Positions 1 to 7,980 of a DNA stretch of 31,166 bases are shown one piece after another. How positions within the stretch are numbered: the stretch's first letter is position 1; each line of letters opens with the position of its first letter. The DNA lies in the NCBI GenBank assembly GCA_964403545.1, contig CAYOGN010000255.1, positions 1 to 31,166 of the forward strand. The letters run 5' to 3'. Source of the stretch: VYFG01 sp964403545 (GTDB lineage: Bacteria; Pseudomonadota; Gammaproteobacteria; Arenicellales; Poriferihabitantaceae). The translations under genes were made by a program, and so were the position numbers. The notes under the pieces are model-generated. The model was not told the origin of the DNA. It searched no databases and saw nothing but the letters and a program-made list of their open reading frames with translations.

Positions 1-1
1 C

Positions 2-1657
2 TTCAGCAACCGCAGCGGTGTACGCGCCACCTGCTCGGATTGCCATGTTCCTGATCCATGGGTTCACAAGGTCGTACGAAAAATCAAGGCCAGTAACGAA
101 CTACTGCATAAAGCACTGGGGACCATTGATACCCCTGAAAAATTTAACCAACACCGTCTCGAGTTGGCGAAAAATGTCTGGCAGGCAATGAAAACAACGG
201 ATTCCCGAGAATGCCGAAACTGTCACGATTTCGCTTCAATGAATCCCGAGGATCAGAAAGGCAGGGCCCGCAAGCAACACGTTAATGCTATGGAAGCTGG
301 TAATACCTGTATCGACTGCCACAAGGGCATTGCACATAACAAGGTGCATGATCAGTTGAGCGAGAAAGAACTGGAGGAACTGGAGAAACCGATTACGGAA
401 AATATCCGCCCGATTCCACCACAGTGGATGGCATTTATGGAAGCCGACAAGAAACCCGACAAGAAAAAAGTTAGCAGCGAAACCTCCGTTGACGAAGTAG
501 CGGACGAAGTAGCGGCTATAAGTGTACCTGCCGCCGGTGAAGCTGATCCAAACCCTGATATTGAAAAACCTGTGGATACTGAAACTGCCACTGCAGAAAC
601 CGAAGAGAAACCGGTCGTGGCTGCTTCAGATGTTGGATCCACTGACGAAACTGCGGAAGTGCCCGCTGTAGTAGTTTCCTCAGATGAGTCTGGTATTGAC
701 TGGAGTGTAATAGAACCCGCAGAAATCACCCTCTTCTACCCGGGGCAGTCTTCAATGGAATGGATTCTGAAAGGCAGTGATCACGGCGGCAAGCGTGCGT
801 TCACCAAAGGAGACAGTTGTTTTGAGTGTCACGAAGACGAAGAAGTTGATATTGGAGACCTGATCGTCAGTGGCGAAAAGCTTGAACCAACGCCTATCGA
901 AGGCAAACGCGGTAGTATTCCTGTCAGCATACAGGCTGCCCATGATAGTGAATTCCTGTACATGCGATTCCAGTGGCCGGATTCAGAGCACGTACCGGTA
1001 CCATTCGTGGATGGTGGCAAAATGGATCCGGACAACCCGATCAAACTGGCGCTTATGCTGACATCCGATAGTGAAGATGATCCAAAGGTCGAATATGCAG
1101 AGCGAGCTGGTTGCTGGCAATCATGCCACCACGATGTCAATAACATGCCTCACCAGGAGGACGCAGCAACGCTGGCGGATAGCCCATTGGCACAACGACT
1201 CGACCTGAGTAAAGGCTTCACCAAATATCTGAAAGAAAGTCGCAGCGAAATCGAGATTGAGGGTAAGGATGGAAAAAAACGTGGTGGCTGGGATAAGCTG
1301 AAAGAGGAAGCCGAGATACAGGCTGCGCTGGAAAATGGATCCTTCATGGATCTGCTACGGTACAAATCCGGCACTGGTGAGTCAGAGGATGGATATATCC
1401 TGGCCGAACGTGTGATGAATGGAGGTCAGGGTGTCACATTCAACGGTGCGCTGGTTGACGACACATGGACCGTGGAGATGAAGCGCAAGTTAACCTCTGA
1501 TCAGCCTGGAGATATCAGCATGGCGACGGACCAATGGTACAATATCGGCTTTGCAATACATGCTGATTACAGCAACAGCCGCTTCCATCACGTATCCCTT
1601 GGGTTCAAGCTTGGCTTCGATGATGAAGACGTGCATATAAACGCTATTGGCCAATAA
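2..1657 (+). CDS. NapC/NirT-type multiheme cytochrome c fused to an ethylbenzene-dehydrogenase-like heme-binding domain (5' truncated)
   Basis: The reading frame is open from the window edge, so the start and the first NapC heme are missing; 551 residues are visible. Heme c motifs appear at visible residues 11-15 (CSDCH), 71-75 (CRNCH) and 103-107 (CIDCH), which is the NapC/NirT pattern for a membrane-anchored quinol-oxidising tetraheme cytochrome. An acidic, Ala/Pro/Thr-rich linker of about 100 residues follows. The C-terminal part has another CXXCH (CFECH, 273-277) and an unusual CX3CH (CWQSCHH, 371-376) inside a region resembling the EB_dh domain, whose members bind heme b or c. By family knowledge it would pass electrons from quinol to periplasmic acceptors such as nitrite reductase. 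A cupredoxin and nirN follow, which supports a role in nitrite respiration. The domain assignment of the C-terminal half is by pattern recognition, not a search. Confidence 0.8.
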   Translation, partial: FSNRSGVRATCSDCHVPDPWVHKVVRKIKASNELLHKALGTIDTPEKFNQHRLELAKNVWQAMKTTDSRECRNCHDFASMNPEDQKGRARKQHVNAMEAGNTCIDCHKGIAHNKVHDQLSEKELEELEKPITENIRPIPPQWMAFMEADKKPDKKKVSSETSVDEVADEVAAISVPAAGEADPNPDIEKPVDTETATAETEEKPVVAASDVGSTDETAEVPAVVVSSDESGIDWSVIEPAEITLFYPGQSSMEWILKGSDHGGKRAFTKGDSCFECHEDEEVDIGDLIVSGEKLEPTPIEGKRGSIPVSIQAAHDSEFLYMRFQWPDSEHVPVPFVDGGKMDPDNPIKLALMLTSDSEDDPKVEYAERAGCWQSCHHDVNNMPHQEDAATLADSPLAQRLDLSKGFTKYLKESRSEIEIEGKDGKKRGGWDKLKEEAEIQAALENGSFMDLLRYKSGTGESEDGYILAERVMNGGQGVTFNGALVDDTWTVEMKRKLTSDQPGDISMATDQWYNIGFAIHADYSNSRFHHVSLGFKLGFDDEDVHINAIGQ

Positions 1658-1700
1658 ACTTGTGGAGTCAGAGCGAGTTTCCCGGGGCGGACAATCAGAT

Positions 1701-2027
1701 ATGAAATTACACACAGTTATATTTTGTCTGATTCTAATTTTTTTCGGTAAGGGAGCCATGGCGGGCGGCGAACATAATCTGGTCATGGTCAGGGATTTCA
1801 AATTTATCCCACTGGAAATTACTATTAAACGGGGTGAATCAGTGCGCTGGGAGAACCGGGAAAAGCGCCAGTATCACAGCGTCTGGTTTGAAGCTCTGGA
1901 CAAAGAAGAACCTGACTATATTTTTCCCGATGAATTCTATCTGCGTGAATTTGCTGAAACTGGCACCTTTCCCTATCGATGCGGCCCTCATCCTGAGATG
2001 ACGGGTCTGGTACACGTAATCGATTGA
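1701..2027 (+). CDS. Small periplasmic cupredoxin (plastocyanin/pseudoazurin-like)
   Basis: This 108-residue protein has a signal peptide (hydrophobic residues 5-16, likely cleavage after Ala-Met-Ala at 21). The type 1 copper ligands are visible: His59 in the QYHSVW segment, then Cys94, His97 and Met100 in YRCGPHPEM. It is expected to be a soluble one-electron carrier in the periplasm. I chose the ATG at 1701 because the signal peptide begins there; in-frame upstream codons lack one and would overlap the preceding gene. It sits 43 nt after the multiheme cytochrome and 14 nt before nirN, so it is probably co-transcribed and may shuttle electrons between the NapC-type cytochrome and a cytochrome cd1 enzyme. 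The exact cupredoxin subfamily is not resolved. Confidence 0.85.
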   Translation: MKLHTVIFCLILIFFGKGAMAGGEHNLVMVRDFKFIPLEITIKRGESVRWENREKRQYHSVWFEALDKEEPDYIFPDEFYLREFAETGTFPYRCGPHPEMTGLVHVID

Positions 2028-2041
2028 TTATATAAAGCCGG

Positions 2042-3613
2042 ATGAAATCCATAGAGAATCTGCTTGTAAGTGCAGGGTTTGCCCTGCTATTGATAACCCC
2101 CAGTCAAGCTGCGGTAGCGGTAAGTAACTCCCATAAGCTATACCAGGACAATTGTGCTGAATGCCACAATCCAAAACGGCTTGGTGGAATGGGCCCCGCA
2201 TTGCTGCCCGGCAACCTGAAACGACTCCGCGAAAAAGCCGCTGTAGAAGTGATAACCAACGGTCGCGCTGCCACCCAGATGCCGGCCTTCGGTGAAAAAC
2301 TGTCTCCACAGGAAATCAAGGCACTTGTCGAATTCATTTATTCACCAGCAGATGAAATCCCGATCTGGGGACTGAGTGAAATCATTGCCAGCCATATCAA
2401 CCACAACGATGAATCGAAATTAGCGGACAAACCGGTATTTGAGGTTGAGGATTTGCTGAATCTGTTCCTGGTGGTGGAACTGGGTGACCACCATGTAACC
2501 TTGCTGGATGGGGACCGTATGGAGCCAATACACCGATTCAAGTCACGCTTTGCCCTTCATGGAGGCCCCAAGTACTCATCTAACGGCCGTTTTGTCTATT
2601 TTGCATCCCGTGATGGCTGGATCAGCAAGTATGATATTTACAACCTCAAATTGGTCGCAGAAATTCGCGCTGGTATCAATACCCGTAATCTGGCGGTGTC
2701 TGCAGATGGTCGTTATGTAATGGTGGCTAACTATCTTCCCCATTCACTGGTACTGCTTGATGCCACGGATCTCACACCGATCAAGTTATACGAAGTCAAA
2801 GACCAGAACGGCAAAACTTCCAGGGTTAGTGCAGTATATACGGCTCCACCGCGCAACAGTTTTATCGCCGCGCTTAAGGACATCCCGGAAGTATGGCAAA
2901 TATATTATGGCGATGATCCCCCAGTTGGCTTCGACGGCTGGGTTCATGATTACCGCACGGATTCCGGGGAAAACGTCAAACCAGCCCCTTTCCCGGTTCG
3001 TCGGATCAAGGTCGATGATTACCTCGATGATTTCTTTTTCGACCAGCAATACGTTTCCCTGATTGGTGCATCACGCGATGGCAAGGGACAGGTGGTAGAC
3101 CTGGATATCGGCAGGACTATTGTCACCGACCTGGGGTTGACGGGCTTGCCTCACCTTGGTTCAGGCATCACCTGGGAATATAACGGCCGCCAGGTACTGG
3201 CAACACCTAATTTAAAAAATAACAGTGTCAGCGTTATCGACATGGAATCGTGGAAAACCATCAAACAGATCGAAACCCTGGGCCCGGGTTTTTTCATGCG
3301 TAGCCACGAAAATACGCCTTACGCGTGGGTCGATGTGTTTTTCGGCCCGAACAAGGATGCTGTACATGTTATCGACAAGAGTACTCTCGAAATTGTCAGG
3401 ACATTGCGTCCCGAACCGGGAAAAACAGCAGCCCATGTCGAATTTACCCGGGATGGCAAATACGCCCTGCTCAGTATCTGGGATCAGGACGGTGCCATCA
3501 TCGTTTACGATGCATCCACCCTGGAAGAAGTGAAGCGCATTCCAATGAACAAACCCTCGGGCAAATACAATGTGTACAACAAAACCCGTTATTCTTCAGG
3601 AACAAGTCACTAA
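2042..3613 (+). CDS. nirN: NirN-type cytochrome c / heme d1 eight-bladed propeller protein
   Basis: The 523-residue protein has a signal peptide (to about residue 23), a monoheme cytochrome c domain (CAECH at 38-42, likely Met ligand in the ATQMPAF segment) and a long d1-type beta-propeller. It belongs to the NirS/NirN/NirF family. The segments around His371 (LPHLGSGITWEY) and His422 (FFMRSHENTPYAW) and the C-terminal GKYNVYNKT resemble NirN, the enzyme that oxidises dihydro-heme d1 to heme d1 in the periplasm and hands it to NirS. The single small cytochrome c domain and the overall length also fit NirN. A divergent cytochrome cd1 nitrite reductase is the alternative. The gene follows the cupredoxin by 14 nt and ends facing the hemerythrin gene. 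Confidence 0.78.
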   Translation: MKSIENLLVSAGFALLLITPSQAAVAVSNSHKLYQDNCAECHNPKRLGGMGPALLPGNLKRLREKAAVEVITNGRAATQMPAFGEKLSPQEIKALVEFIYSPADEIPIWGLSEIIASHINHNDESKLADKPVFEVEDLLNLFLVVELGDHHVTLLDGDRMEPIHRFKSRFALHGGPKYSSNGRFVYFASRDGWISKYDIYNLKLVAEIRAGINTRNLAVSADGRYVMVANYLPHSLVLLDATDLTPIKLYEVKDQNGKTSRVSAVYTAPPRNSFIAALKDIPEVWQIYYGDDPPVGFDGWVHDYRTDSGENVKPAPFPVRRIKVDDYLDDFFFDQQYVSLIGASRDGKGQVVDLDIGRTIVTDLGLTGLPHLGSGITWEYNGRQVLATPNLKNNSVSVIDMESWKTIKQIETLGPGFFMRSHENTPYAWVDVFFGPNKDAVHVIDKSTLEIVRTLRPEPGKTAAHVEFTRDGKYALLSIWDQDGAIIVYDASTLEEVKRIPMNKPSGKYNVYNKTRYSSGTSH

Positions 3614-3630
3614 ACGGCAGCGCAGACCGA

Positions 3631-3732
3631 AACTTCTCAATAATTCCTTGTGAGCACTTTGCACTAGCCAAATCTATTTACAGGGGTTCTGCCGTTTCTT
3701 CACCGGCTAGTGCACGGAGTTATCGAGAAGTT
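3631..3732. repeat. Long imperfect inverted repeat between convergent nirN and hemerythrin genes
   Basis: The outer arms 3631-3647 and 3716-3732 are complementary at 15 of 17 positions. The inner arms 3660-3669 and 3705-3714 are complementary at all 10. A 12-nt bulge separates the arms on the left and one base on the right, and the central loop is 35 nt. The structure fills the gap between two converging genes, so it could act as a bidirectional terminator, but there is no clear T-run. A small non-autonomous repeat element is the other possibility. Confidence 0.6.
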
Positions 3733-3741
3733 ACCACATGC

Positions 3742-4308
3742 CTACTTAACGCCCTGTCCAATCAGGAAAGAACTGTATTCCATATCGGTGCCATTAATAT
3801 GATTGATCAGCCAGTCGCTGAGAAAATCATGGGCATGCTGCATGGCCTGATCAGGATTTTGCCGGTAATCCGATAGTACCGTCTCAACCTGCTTGATCAG
3901 TTTTTCATGCTCTGCCTTGTGTGGTTCATAGTCAGGATAACCATTTTCTTTCATCAGCTTCTCTTCATAGCCGAAGTGGGTCACGGTATAGTTAACCAGA
4001 TCATCCAGCGCATCGCGTTCAAACTCACTACCGGTAGAATAGTCAACAGCTGTCTGCAACTGATTGATCAGATTGACAAGTTTTTTATGTTGCTGATCGA
4101 TGGAATCAATGCCGGTACAGTACTCCGCTTTCCATTTTAGATATTTTCTTGATGCCAGTTTTTTATAGACAAATGGAACTGCCACCAGTGTTGCCACCAG
4201 CAGCCAGGTCAAAGGACTGGTTGGCTCCAACATCAGCCCCAGGATTACTGCCGTAACCAGGGCCAGCATCAACAATGAAACACCAAACATTCTCAAATTT
4301 TTGTTCAT
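3742..4308 (-). CDS. Membrane-anchored bacteriohemerythrin
   Basis: The 188-residue protein has two hydrophobic segments (about 8-26 and 33-48) followed by a complete hemerythrin domain. All seven di-iron ligands are visible: His74, His111, Glu115, His130, His134, His170 and Asp175. Hemerythrins bind O2 or NO at a non-heme di-iron centre, and membrane-anchored versions can supply O2 to respiratory enzymes or protect them from O2 or NO. I chose the ATG at 4308; the frame continues upstream only to a TTG that lies inside the FNR box. The gene is divergent from nirE and shares its 191-nt upstream region. A perfect FNR/DNR box and a -10-like hexamer there suggest expression under low O2 or with NO. 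Confidence 0.88.
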   Translation of the reverse strand: MNKNLRMFGVSLLMLALVTAVILGLMLEPTSPLTWLLVATLVAVPFVYKKLASRKYLKWKAEYCTGIDSIDQQHKKLVNLINQLQTAVDYSTGSEFERDALDDLVNYTVTHFGYEEKLMKENGYPDYEPHKAEHEKLIKQVETVLSDYRQNPDQAMQHAHDFLSDWLINHINGTDMEYSSFLIGQGVK

Positions 4309-4345
4309 AACTTGTTGTTTTATATAGTCATTTTTAATGTGCCTA

Positions 4346-4351
4346 ACTATA
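4346..4351 (-). promoter_or_regulatory. -10-like hexamer TATAGT for the hemerythrin gene
   Basis: On the - strand this reads TATAGT, five of six matches to the sigma70 consensus. It places a start site near 4338-4339, with the FNR box centred about 40.5-41.5 nt upstream, the geometry of a class II FNR/CRP-type activated promoter. The leader to the ATG would be about 30 nt. There is no experimental support. Confidence 0.5.
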
Positions 4352-4372
4352 TCACAGCAATATTCGTGTTCT

Positions 4373-4386
4373 TTGATATAAATCAA
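4373..4386. promoter_or_regulatory. Perfect FNR/ANR/DNR-type box (TTGAT-ATAA-ATCAA)
   Basis: The site matches the FNR/DNR consensus TTGAT-N4-ATCAA at all ten half-site positions. It lies between the divergent hemerythrin and nirE genes, and because it is palindromic it could serve either direction. The spacing to a good -10 is best on the hemerythrin side. On the nirE side only a weak hexamer (CATCAT, 4409-4414) sits at the right distance. FNR-family regulators respond to O2 loss, and DNR/NnrR types respond to NO. Confidence 0.8.
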
Positions 4387-4499
4387 TGACCTACATGGTT
4401 TCCCGGTTCATCATCGCTCGTAGCTGAGTGGTGCGCAAAGTAATGGACCCCAGTGATGAATTTTCATAAAAGCGACAATAAACCCGGATATTTATAAAT

Positions 4500-5327
4500 A
4501 TGAAAAATGGCTTTGTTTCACTGGTTGGCGCAGGTCCTGGCGATGCTGACCTCCTCACTGTGAAGGCACTCCGTTTAATGAAAGCGGCTGATGTGGTCGT
4601 ATATGATCGACTGGTATCAGCGCAAATTCTCGAATTGATTCCAGTGGGAGTCAGCCGTATTTCTGTGGCTAAATCTCCCGGAAAACATTGTGTACCACAG
4701 GATCAGATTAACGAGATCATCGTTAACCTGGCGAAATCGGGGCGCCGAATTGTACGCCTGAAAGGTGGCGACCCTTTTATGTTCGGCCGCGGTGGTGAGG
4801 AGGCACTTGTGCTCAAAAAACACAATATTCCTTTTGAAGTAGTGCCGGGTGTAACCGCAGCATCAGGATGCAGTGCATACAGTGGCATCCCGTTAACCCA
4901 TCGAGGCATAAGCCGCAGAGTACAGTTTATCACCGGTCATTTTAACAATGATGAGCCCCTGGAAATCAACTGGCAATCTATCGCTGACCCGGATTCAACC
5001 CTGGTGATCTATATGGGTCTGGCCAATTTGTCCATTGTAACTGAAGCCCTAATCGAAGCCGGACTGTCAGCCACCACCCCTGCTGCGGCAATTCAAAACG
5101 GCACCACAGAACTTCAACAACGTATCATTTCGACTCTCGATAAACTGGTTGATACCGTGCGCGATCACGAAATGGAAACACCGCTGATGATTATTGTCGG
5201 AGAGGTGGTATCGCTCGCAGAGGAACTCGACTGGTACCATTCAGTCCTGGACGATCAACAGTTGGAACAATATATATTGAACCGCCCCCAGCAAGAGGAG
5301 TTTATCTATGGGCAAGGCACGGCTTAA
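4500..5327 (+). CDS. nirE: Uroporphyrinogen-III C-methyltransferase (heme d1 pathway)
   Basis: The 275-residue protein is a typical SUMT/CobA-family enzyme. It has the N-terminal VGAGPGDADLLTVKA loop, the DVVVYDRLVS segment, GRRIVRLKGGDPFMFGRGGEE (split around residues 80-101), and VPGVTAASGCSAYSGIPLTHR. It transfers two methyl groups from S-adenosylmethionine to uroporphyrinogen III, giving precorrin-2, the cytoplasmic entry to siroheme and heme d1. Its position as first gene of a nirE-C-F-DL-GH-J operon identifies it as NirE rather than CobA or CysG. The start ATG lies 191 nt from the divergent hemerythrin start, with only a weak ribosome-binding site. The nirC start overlaps its end by 20 nt. 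Confidence 0.93.
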   Translation: MKNGFVSLVGAGPGDADLLTVKALRLMKAADVVVYDRLVSAQILELIPVGVSRISVAKSPGKHCVPQDQINEIIVNLAKSGRRIVRLKGGDPFMFGRGGEEALVLKKHNIPFEVVPGVTAASGCSAYSGIPLTHRGISRRVQFITGHFNNDEPLEINWQSIADPDSTLVIYMGLANLSIVTEALIEAGLSATTPAAAIQNGTTELQQRIISTLDKLVDTVRDHEMETPLMIIVGEVVSLAEELDWYHSVLDDQQLEQYILNRPQQEEFIYGQGTA

Positions 5328-5655
5328 TAGTCCAGCTTTCCGGGGCAGGATTTTATTGATGGTACTGGCGACATTACTGGCAGCACCGCTGGCTGCCGCA
5401 GAAATCAGTAACACACGGCAAAAGGAACTCCGGTACCTGTTGACTCAGGATTGTGGTTCCTGTCATGGTTTAACCCTGAAAGGCGGCCTCGGCCCTCCCC
5501 TGCTACCTCAGGCGTTGACCGGCAAATCCAGAGAATTCCTGATGATCACCATCCTCAAAGGGCGTCCAGGTACAGCGATGCCACCGTGGGAGCCGTTGCT
5601 GTCAAAAGATGAAGCAGCCTGGTTGGCAGACCAACTGTTAGCGGGCAGAAATTGA
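5308..5655 (+). CDS. nirC: Monoheme cytochrome c NirC (cytochrome c55x)
   Basis: The 115-residue protein has a signal peptide (hydrophobic 15-26, Ala-rich cleavage region to about 31), one heme c motif (CGSCH, 49-53) and a likely axial Met91 in GTAMPPW. NirC is a small periplasmic cytochrome of nir operons. It can donate electrons to NirS and is linked to the last steps of heme d1 maturation. A strong Shine-Dalgarno sequence (AGAGGAG, 5294-5300) fixes the ATG at 5308. The gene begins inside nirE, and its TGA shares one base with the nirF ATG, so translation is probably coupled. Confidence 0.9.
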   Translation: MGKARLNSPAFRGRILLMVLATLLAAPLAAAEISNTRQKELRYLLTQDCGSCHGLTLKGGLGPPLLPQALTGKSREFLMITILKGRPGTAMPPWEPLLSKDEAAWLADQLLAGRN

Positions 5656-6815
5656 TGATTCGCGTCAGTTATTTTTTAGCCATGGCTTTATGGATTCCGC
5701 TCACTTTTGCTCGTGGCACCGGTGACCTTGGTATTGTGATTGAACGCGCAAGCGGCGCGCTTCAAATTATTGAAACAACCGGCAACATCAGCATCGGGCG
5801 GGTTAAAGGACTGGGCGATTTATCCCATGCATCAGCTGTGTACTCAAGAGACGGAAGCTACGTCTATATCTTCGGACGTGATGGCGGCCTGACGAAAGTC
5901 GATATTCTTTCTCAAGAAATTGATCGCCGTGTGATCCAGTCCGGCAATAGCATCGGTGGCGCCATTTCACAGGATGGGCGCCTGATCGCGGTATCAAATT
6001 ACGACCCCGGAGGAGTAAAAATTTTTGCTGCCGATTCCCTTGAATTGGTTGCCGATATTCCTGCAGTTTACGGCAATGGGTCCCGATCCAAAGTTATTGG
6101 TCTGGTCGATGCTCCGGGGCAAAAGTTCGTCTTCAGCCTGTGGGATGCTGGCGAAATCTGGGTCGTTGATTTGGCGAATGAAAGCAGTCCACAAATCTCC
6201 CGATTCAGAAATATCGGGCAAAACCCCTATGATGGCCTCATTACACCGGATGGCCGCTACTACATAGCTGGCCTGTTTGGTGAAGATGGCATGGCGTTAC
6301 TGGATTTATGGAACCTTGATGCCGGTGTCAAGCGCATTCTGGATGGTTATGGCAAGGGCGAACAGAAACTGCCTGTATACAAAATGCCTCATCTGGAAGG
6401 CTGGGCTATTGCCGGTAATTATGCATTTGTTCCCTCCATTGGTCACCACGAAGTACTGGTCATTGATACCGTTAACTGGACCGAAGCGGGACGAATAAAA
6501 GTGCATGGACAGCCTGTATTCGTCATGGCCCGCCCGGACGGTCGCCACATTTGGGTTAATTTTGCGGTACCAAACAATGACACCTTACAGATTATTGATA
6601 CCCAAACCCTGACGATCATAAAGACCCTTACACCCGGCAAGGGTGTGCTGCATATGGAATTTGAGCCACGGGGCGAGGAAGTCTGGGCTTCCATACGCGA
6701 TGAAGATCGTGTTGCTGTTTTCGACACAGAGACATTCGAGCAGGTAACGACCTTTGCAGCGGATAAACCAAGTGGAATCTTCCTGACGTCACGCGCCCAT
6801 CGAACAGGTCTGTAA
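5655..6815 (+). CDS. nirF: Heme d1 biosynthesis protein NirF (d1-type beta-propeller)
   Basis: The 386-residue protein has an N-terminal signal peptide (hydrophobic residues 5-16) and then a cytochrome d1-like propeller with repeated IFGRDGG- and VSNYDPGG-type blades. It has no heme c motif, which separates it from NirS and NirN. A conserved-looking His58 lies in LSHASAVYSRDG, in the area where NirF proteins have a functionally important His. No lipobox Cys is present, so unlike some NirF proteins it does not look like a lipoprotein. NirF acts on a late heme d1 precursor in the periplasm. The ATG overlaps the nirC stop codon by one base, and nirDL begins one base after its stop. Confidence 0.92.
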   Translation: MIRVSYFLAMALWIPLTFARGTGDLGIVIERASGALQIIETTGNISIGRVKGLGDLSHASAVYSRDGSYVYIFGRDGGLTKVDILSQEIDRRVIQSGNSIGGAISQDGRLIAVSNYDPGGVKIFAADSLELVADIPAVYGNGSRSKVIGLVDAPGQKFVFSLWDAGEIWVVDLANESSPQISRFRNIGQNPYDGLITPDGRYYIAGLFGEDGMALLDLWNLDAGVKRILDGYGKGEQKLPVYKMPHLEGWAIAGNYAFVPSIGHHEVLVIDTVNWTEAGRIKVHGQPVFVMARPDGRHIWVNFAVPNNDTLQIIDTQTLTIIKTLTPGKGVLHMEFEPRGEEVWASIRDEDRVAVFDTETFEQVTTFAADKPSGIFLTSRAHRTGL

Positions 6816-6816
6816 C

Positions 6817-7980
6817 GTGAAACACGCTAAATCTATAAGTGACTATTCAGCATTGGAGCAACATCTGCTCAATGATTTCCAGCGTGACATGTCACTATCG
6901 AAAACGCCGTTTGCGAGGATGGCGAATCGACTCGATGTCCGTGAAGATGTAATCATCGATAGTATAAAGTCATTGCAGGACAGGGGCGCAATCAGTCGTA
7001 TTGGTCCGGTATTCAGACCGAACACTGTTGGGGTTAGTACCCTGGCGGCCATGGCGTTACCTGACCAGGAATTGGTCAACGTTGCACGAATTATCAATAA
7101 TTTTGCTGAAGTCAATCATAACTACCAGCGGGATCACAAATACAACCTCTGGTTTGTCGTCACTGCCTCCAGCGAGATGCACCTCGAAGAAGTGTTGTAC
7201 GACATCGAACAGCAGACTGATTACCCACTGATGTCGCTCCCCATGTTGAAAGACTATTTCATAGATTTGTCCTTTAACCTGATAAACCTGGACGCAGAGC
7301 AAGCCATATCCGGCAGGACTGATTCGAAAACAGTACCCCCAGACATTCGCATTGATGTTACTTCCGCTGAAAACAGGACCCTTATCGCGGCAGTCGGAAA
7401 TGGCCTGCCGATCGTCAACCGGCCTTATGCAAAAATTGCACGAGAACTGAACACCACAGAATCGGAGGTAATTTCGCGACTGCAACAGTTAATGGATAAC
7501 GGCAGCATTAAACGTTACGGAGTTGTAGTACGGCATAAAGAACTCGGCTACACCGCCAACGGTATGGTGGTATGGGACGTGCCGGAAACCAGGGTTGATG
7601 AACTCGGTACCTGCATCGGTAAATATAACTGCGTCACCCTGAGCTATCAACGCCCACGTCAGCTGCCACAGTGGCCCTACAATCTGTTTACCATGGTACA
7701 CGGCCGCCACCAGCAGGAAGTTATCGAGAAGGTTGCAGGTATCGCTCTGGACTGTGGTCTGCAGGACACAGACCATACAATACTGTTCAGCACTCGACGA
7801 TTCAAGCAGCGCGGTGCTCAATACTCCCAGCCAACGCGGCCAGTTGGTGATACGGGTGCAAATCCTCTCTACACAAAAGTTGTTGCTGGTGAATTCGCTG
7901 GCGAATCCGCGCCTGGTCTTACCGCCCATAGTATTCTCGGGAATGAGTTCCATCAACCTTGTGAGTATGATGCTGGTTAG
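6817..7980 (+). CDS. nirDL: Siroheme decarboxylase, NirD-NirL fusion
   Basis: The 387-residue protein contains two Lrp/AsnC-like halves. The first (about 10-165) has a winged-helix-like start and the HNYQRDHKYNLWFVV segment (His101, His107) typical of NirD/NirG. The second (about 180-345) carries the SYQRPRQLPQWPYNLFTMVHG segment typical of NirL/NirH. Together with NirGH it decarboxylates siroheme to 12,18-didecarboxysiroheme in the cytoplasm. Translation probably starts at the GTG at 6817, one base after nirF. The C-terminal tail of about 40 residues after the second domain looks non-conserved and overlaps the next gene. Confidence 0.9.
   Translation: MKHAKSISDYSALEQHLLNDFQRDMSLSKTPFARMANRLDVREDVIIDSIKSLQDRGAISRIGPVFRPNTVGVSTLAAMALPDQELVNVARIINNFAEVNHNYQRDHKYNLWFVVTASSEMHLEEVLYDIEQQTDYPLMSLPMLKDYFIDLSFNLINLDAEQAISGRTDSKTVPPDIRIDVTSAENRTLIAAVGNGLPIVNRPYAKIARELNTTESEVISRLQQLMDNGSIKRYGVVVRHKELGYTANGMVVWDVPETRVDELGTCIGKYNCVTLSYQRPRQLPQWPYNLFTMVHGRHQQEVIEKVAGIALDCGLQDTDHTILFSTRRFKQRGAQYSQPTRPVGDTGANPLYTKVVAGEFAGESAPGLTAHSILGNEFHQPCEYDAG

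Noticed and set aside
352..729. Open frame of 125 codons on the - strand, Ser/Thr/Ala-rich
   Set aside because: It is antisense to the linker of the multiheme cytochrome; its low-complexity product mirrors the Glu/Ala/Val-rich linker codons.
2042..3613. Call as nirS (cytochrome cd1 nitrite reductase)
   Set aside because: The residues around the two key His and the C-terminal segment look like NirN, and the gene belongs to a biosynthesis-type neighbourhood. A divergent NirS is still possible, so confidence was lowered rather than the call changed.
3631..3732. Integron attC site
   Set aside because: Length and imperfect pairing resemble attC, but the ends do not match the RYYYAAC / GTTRRRY core sites, and no integron integrase or cassette array is present.
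3325..3876. Open frame of 183 codons on the + strand
   Set aside because: It runs through the end of nirN, the inverted repeat and the end of the hemerythrin gene in another frame; the composition is not protein-like.
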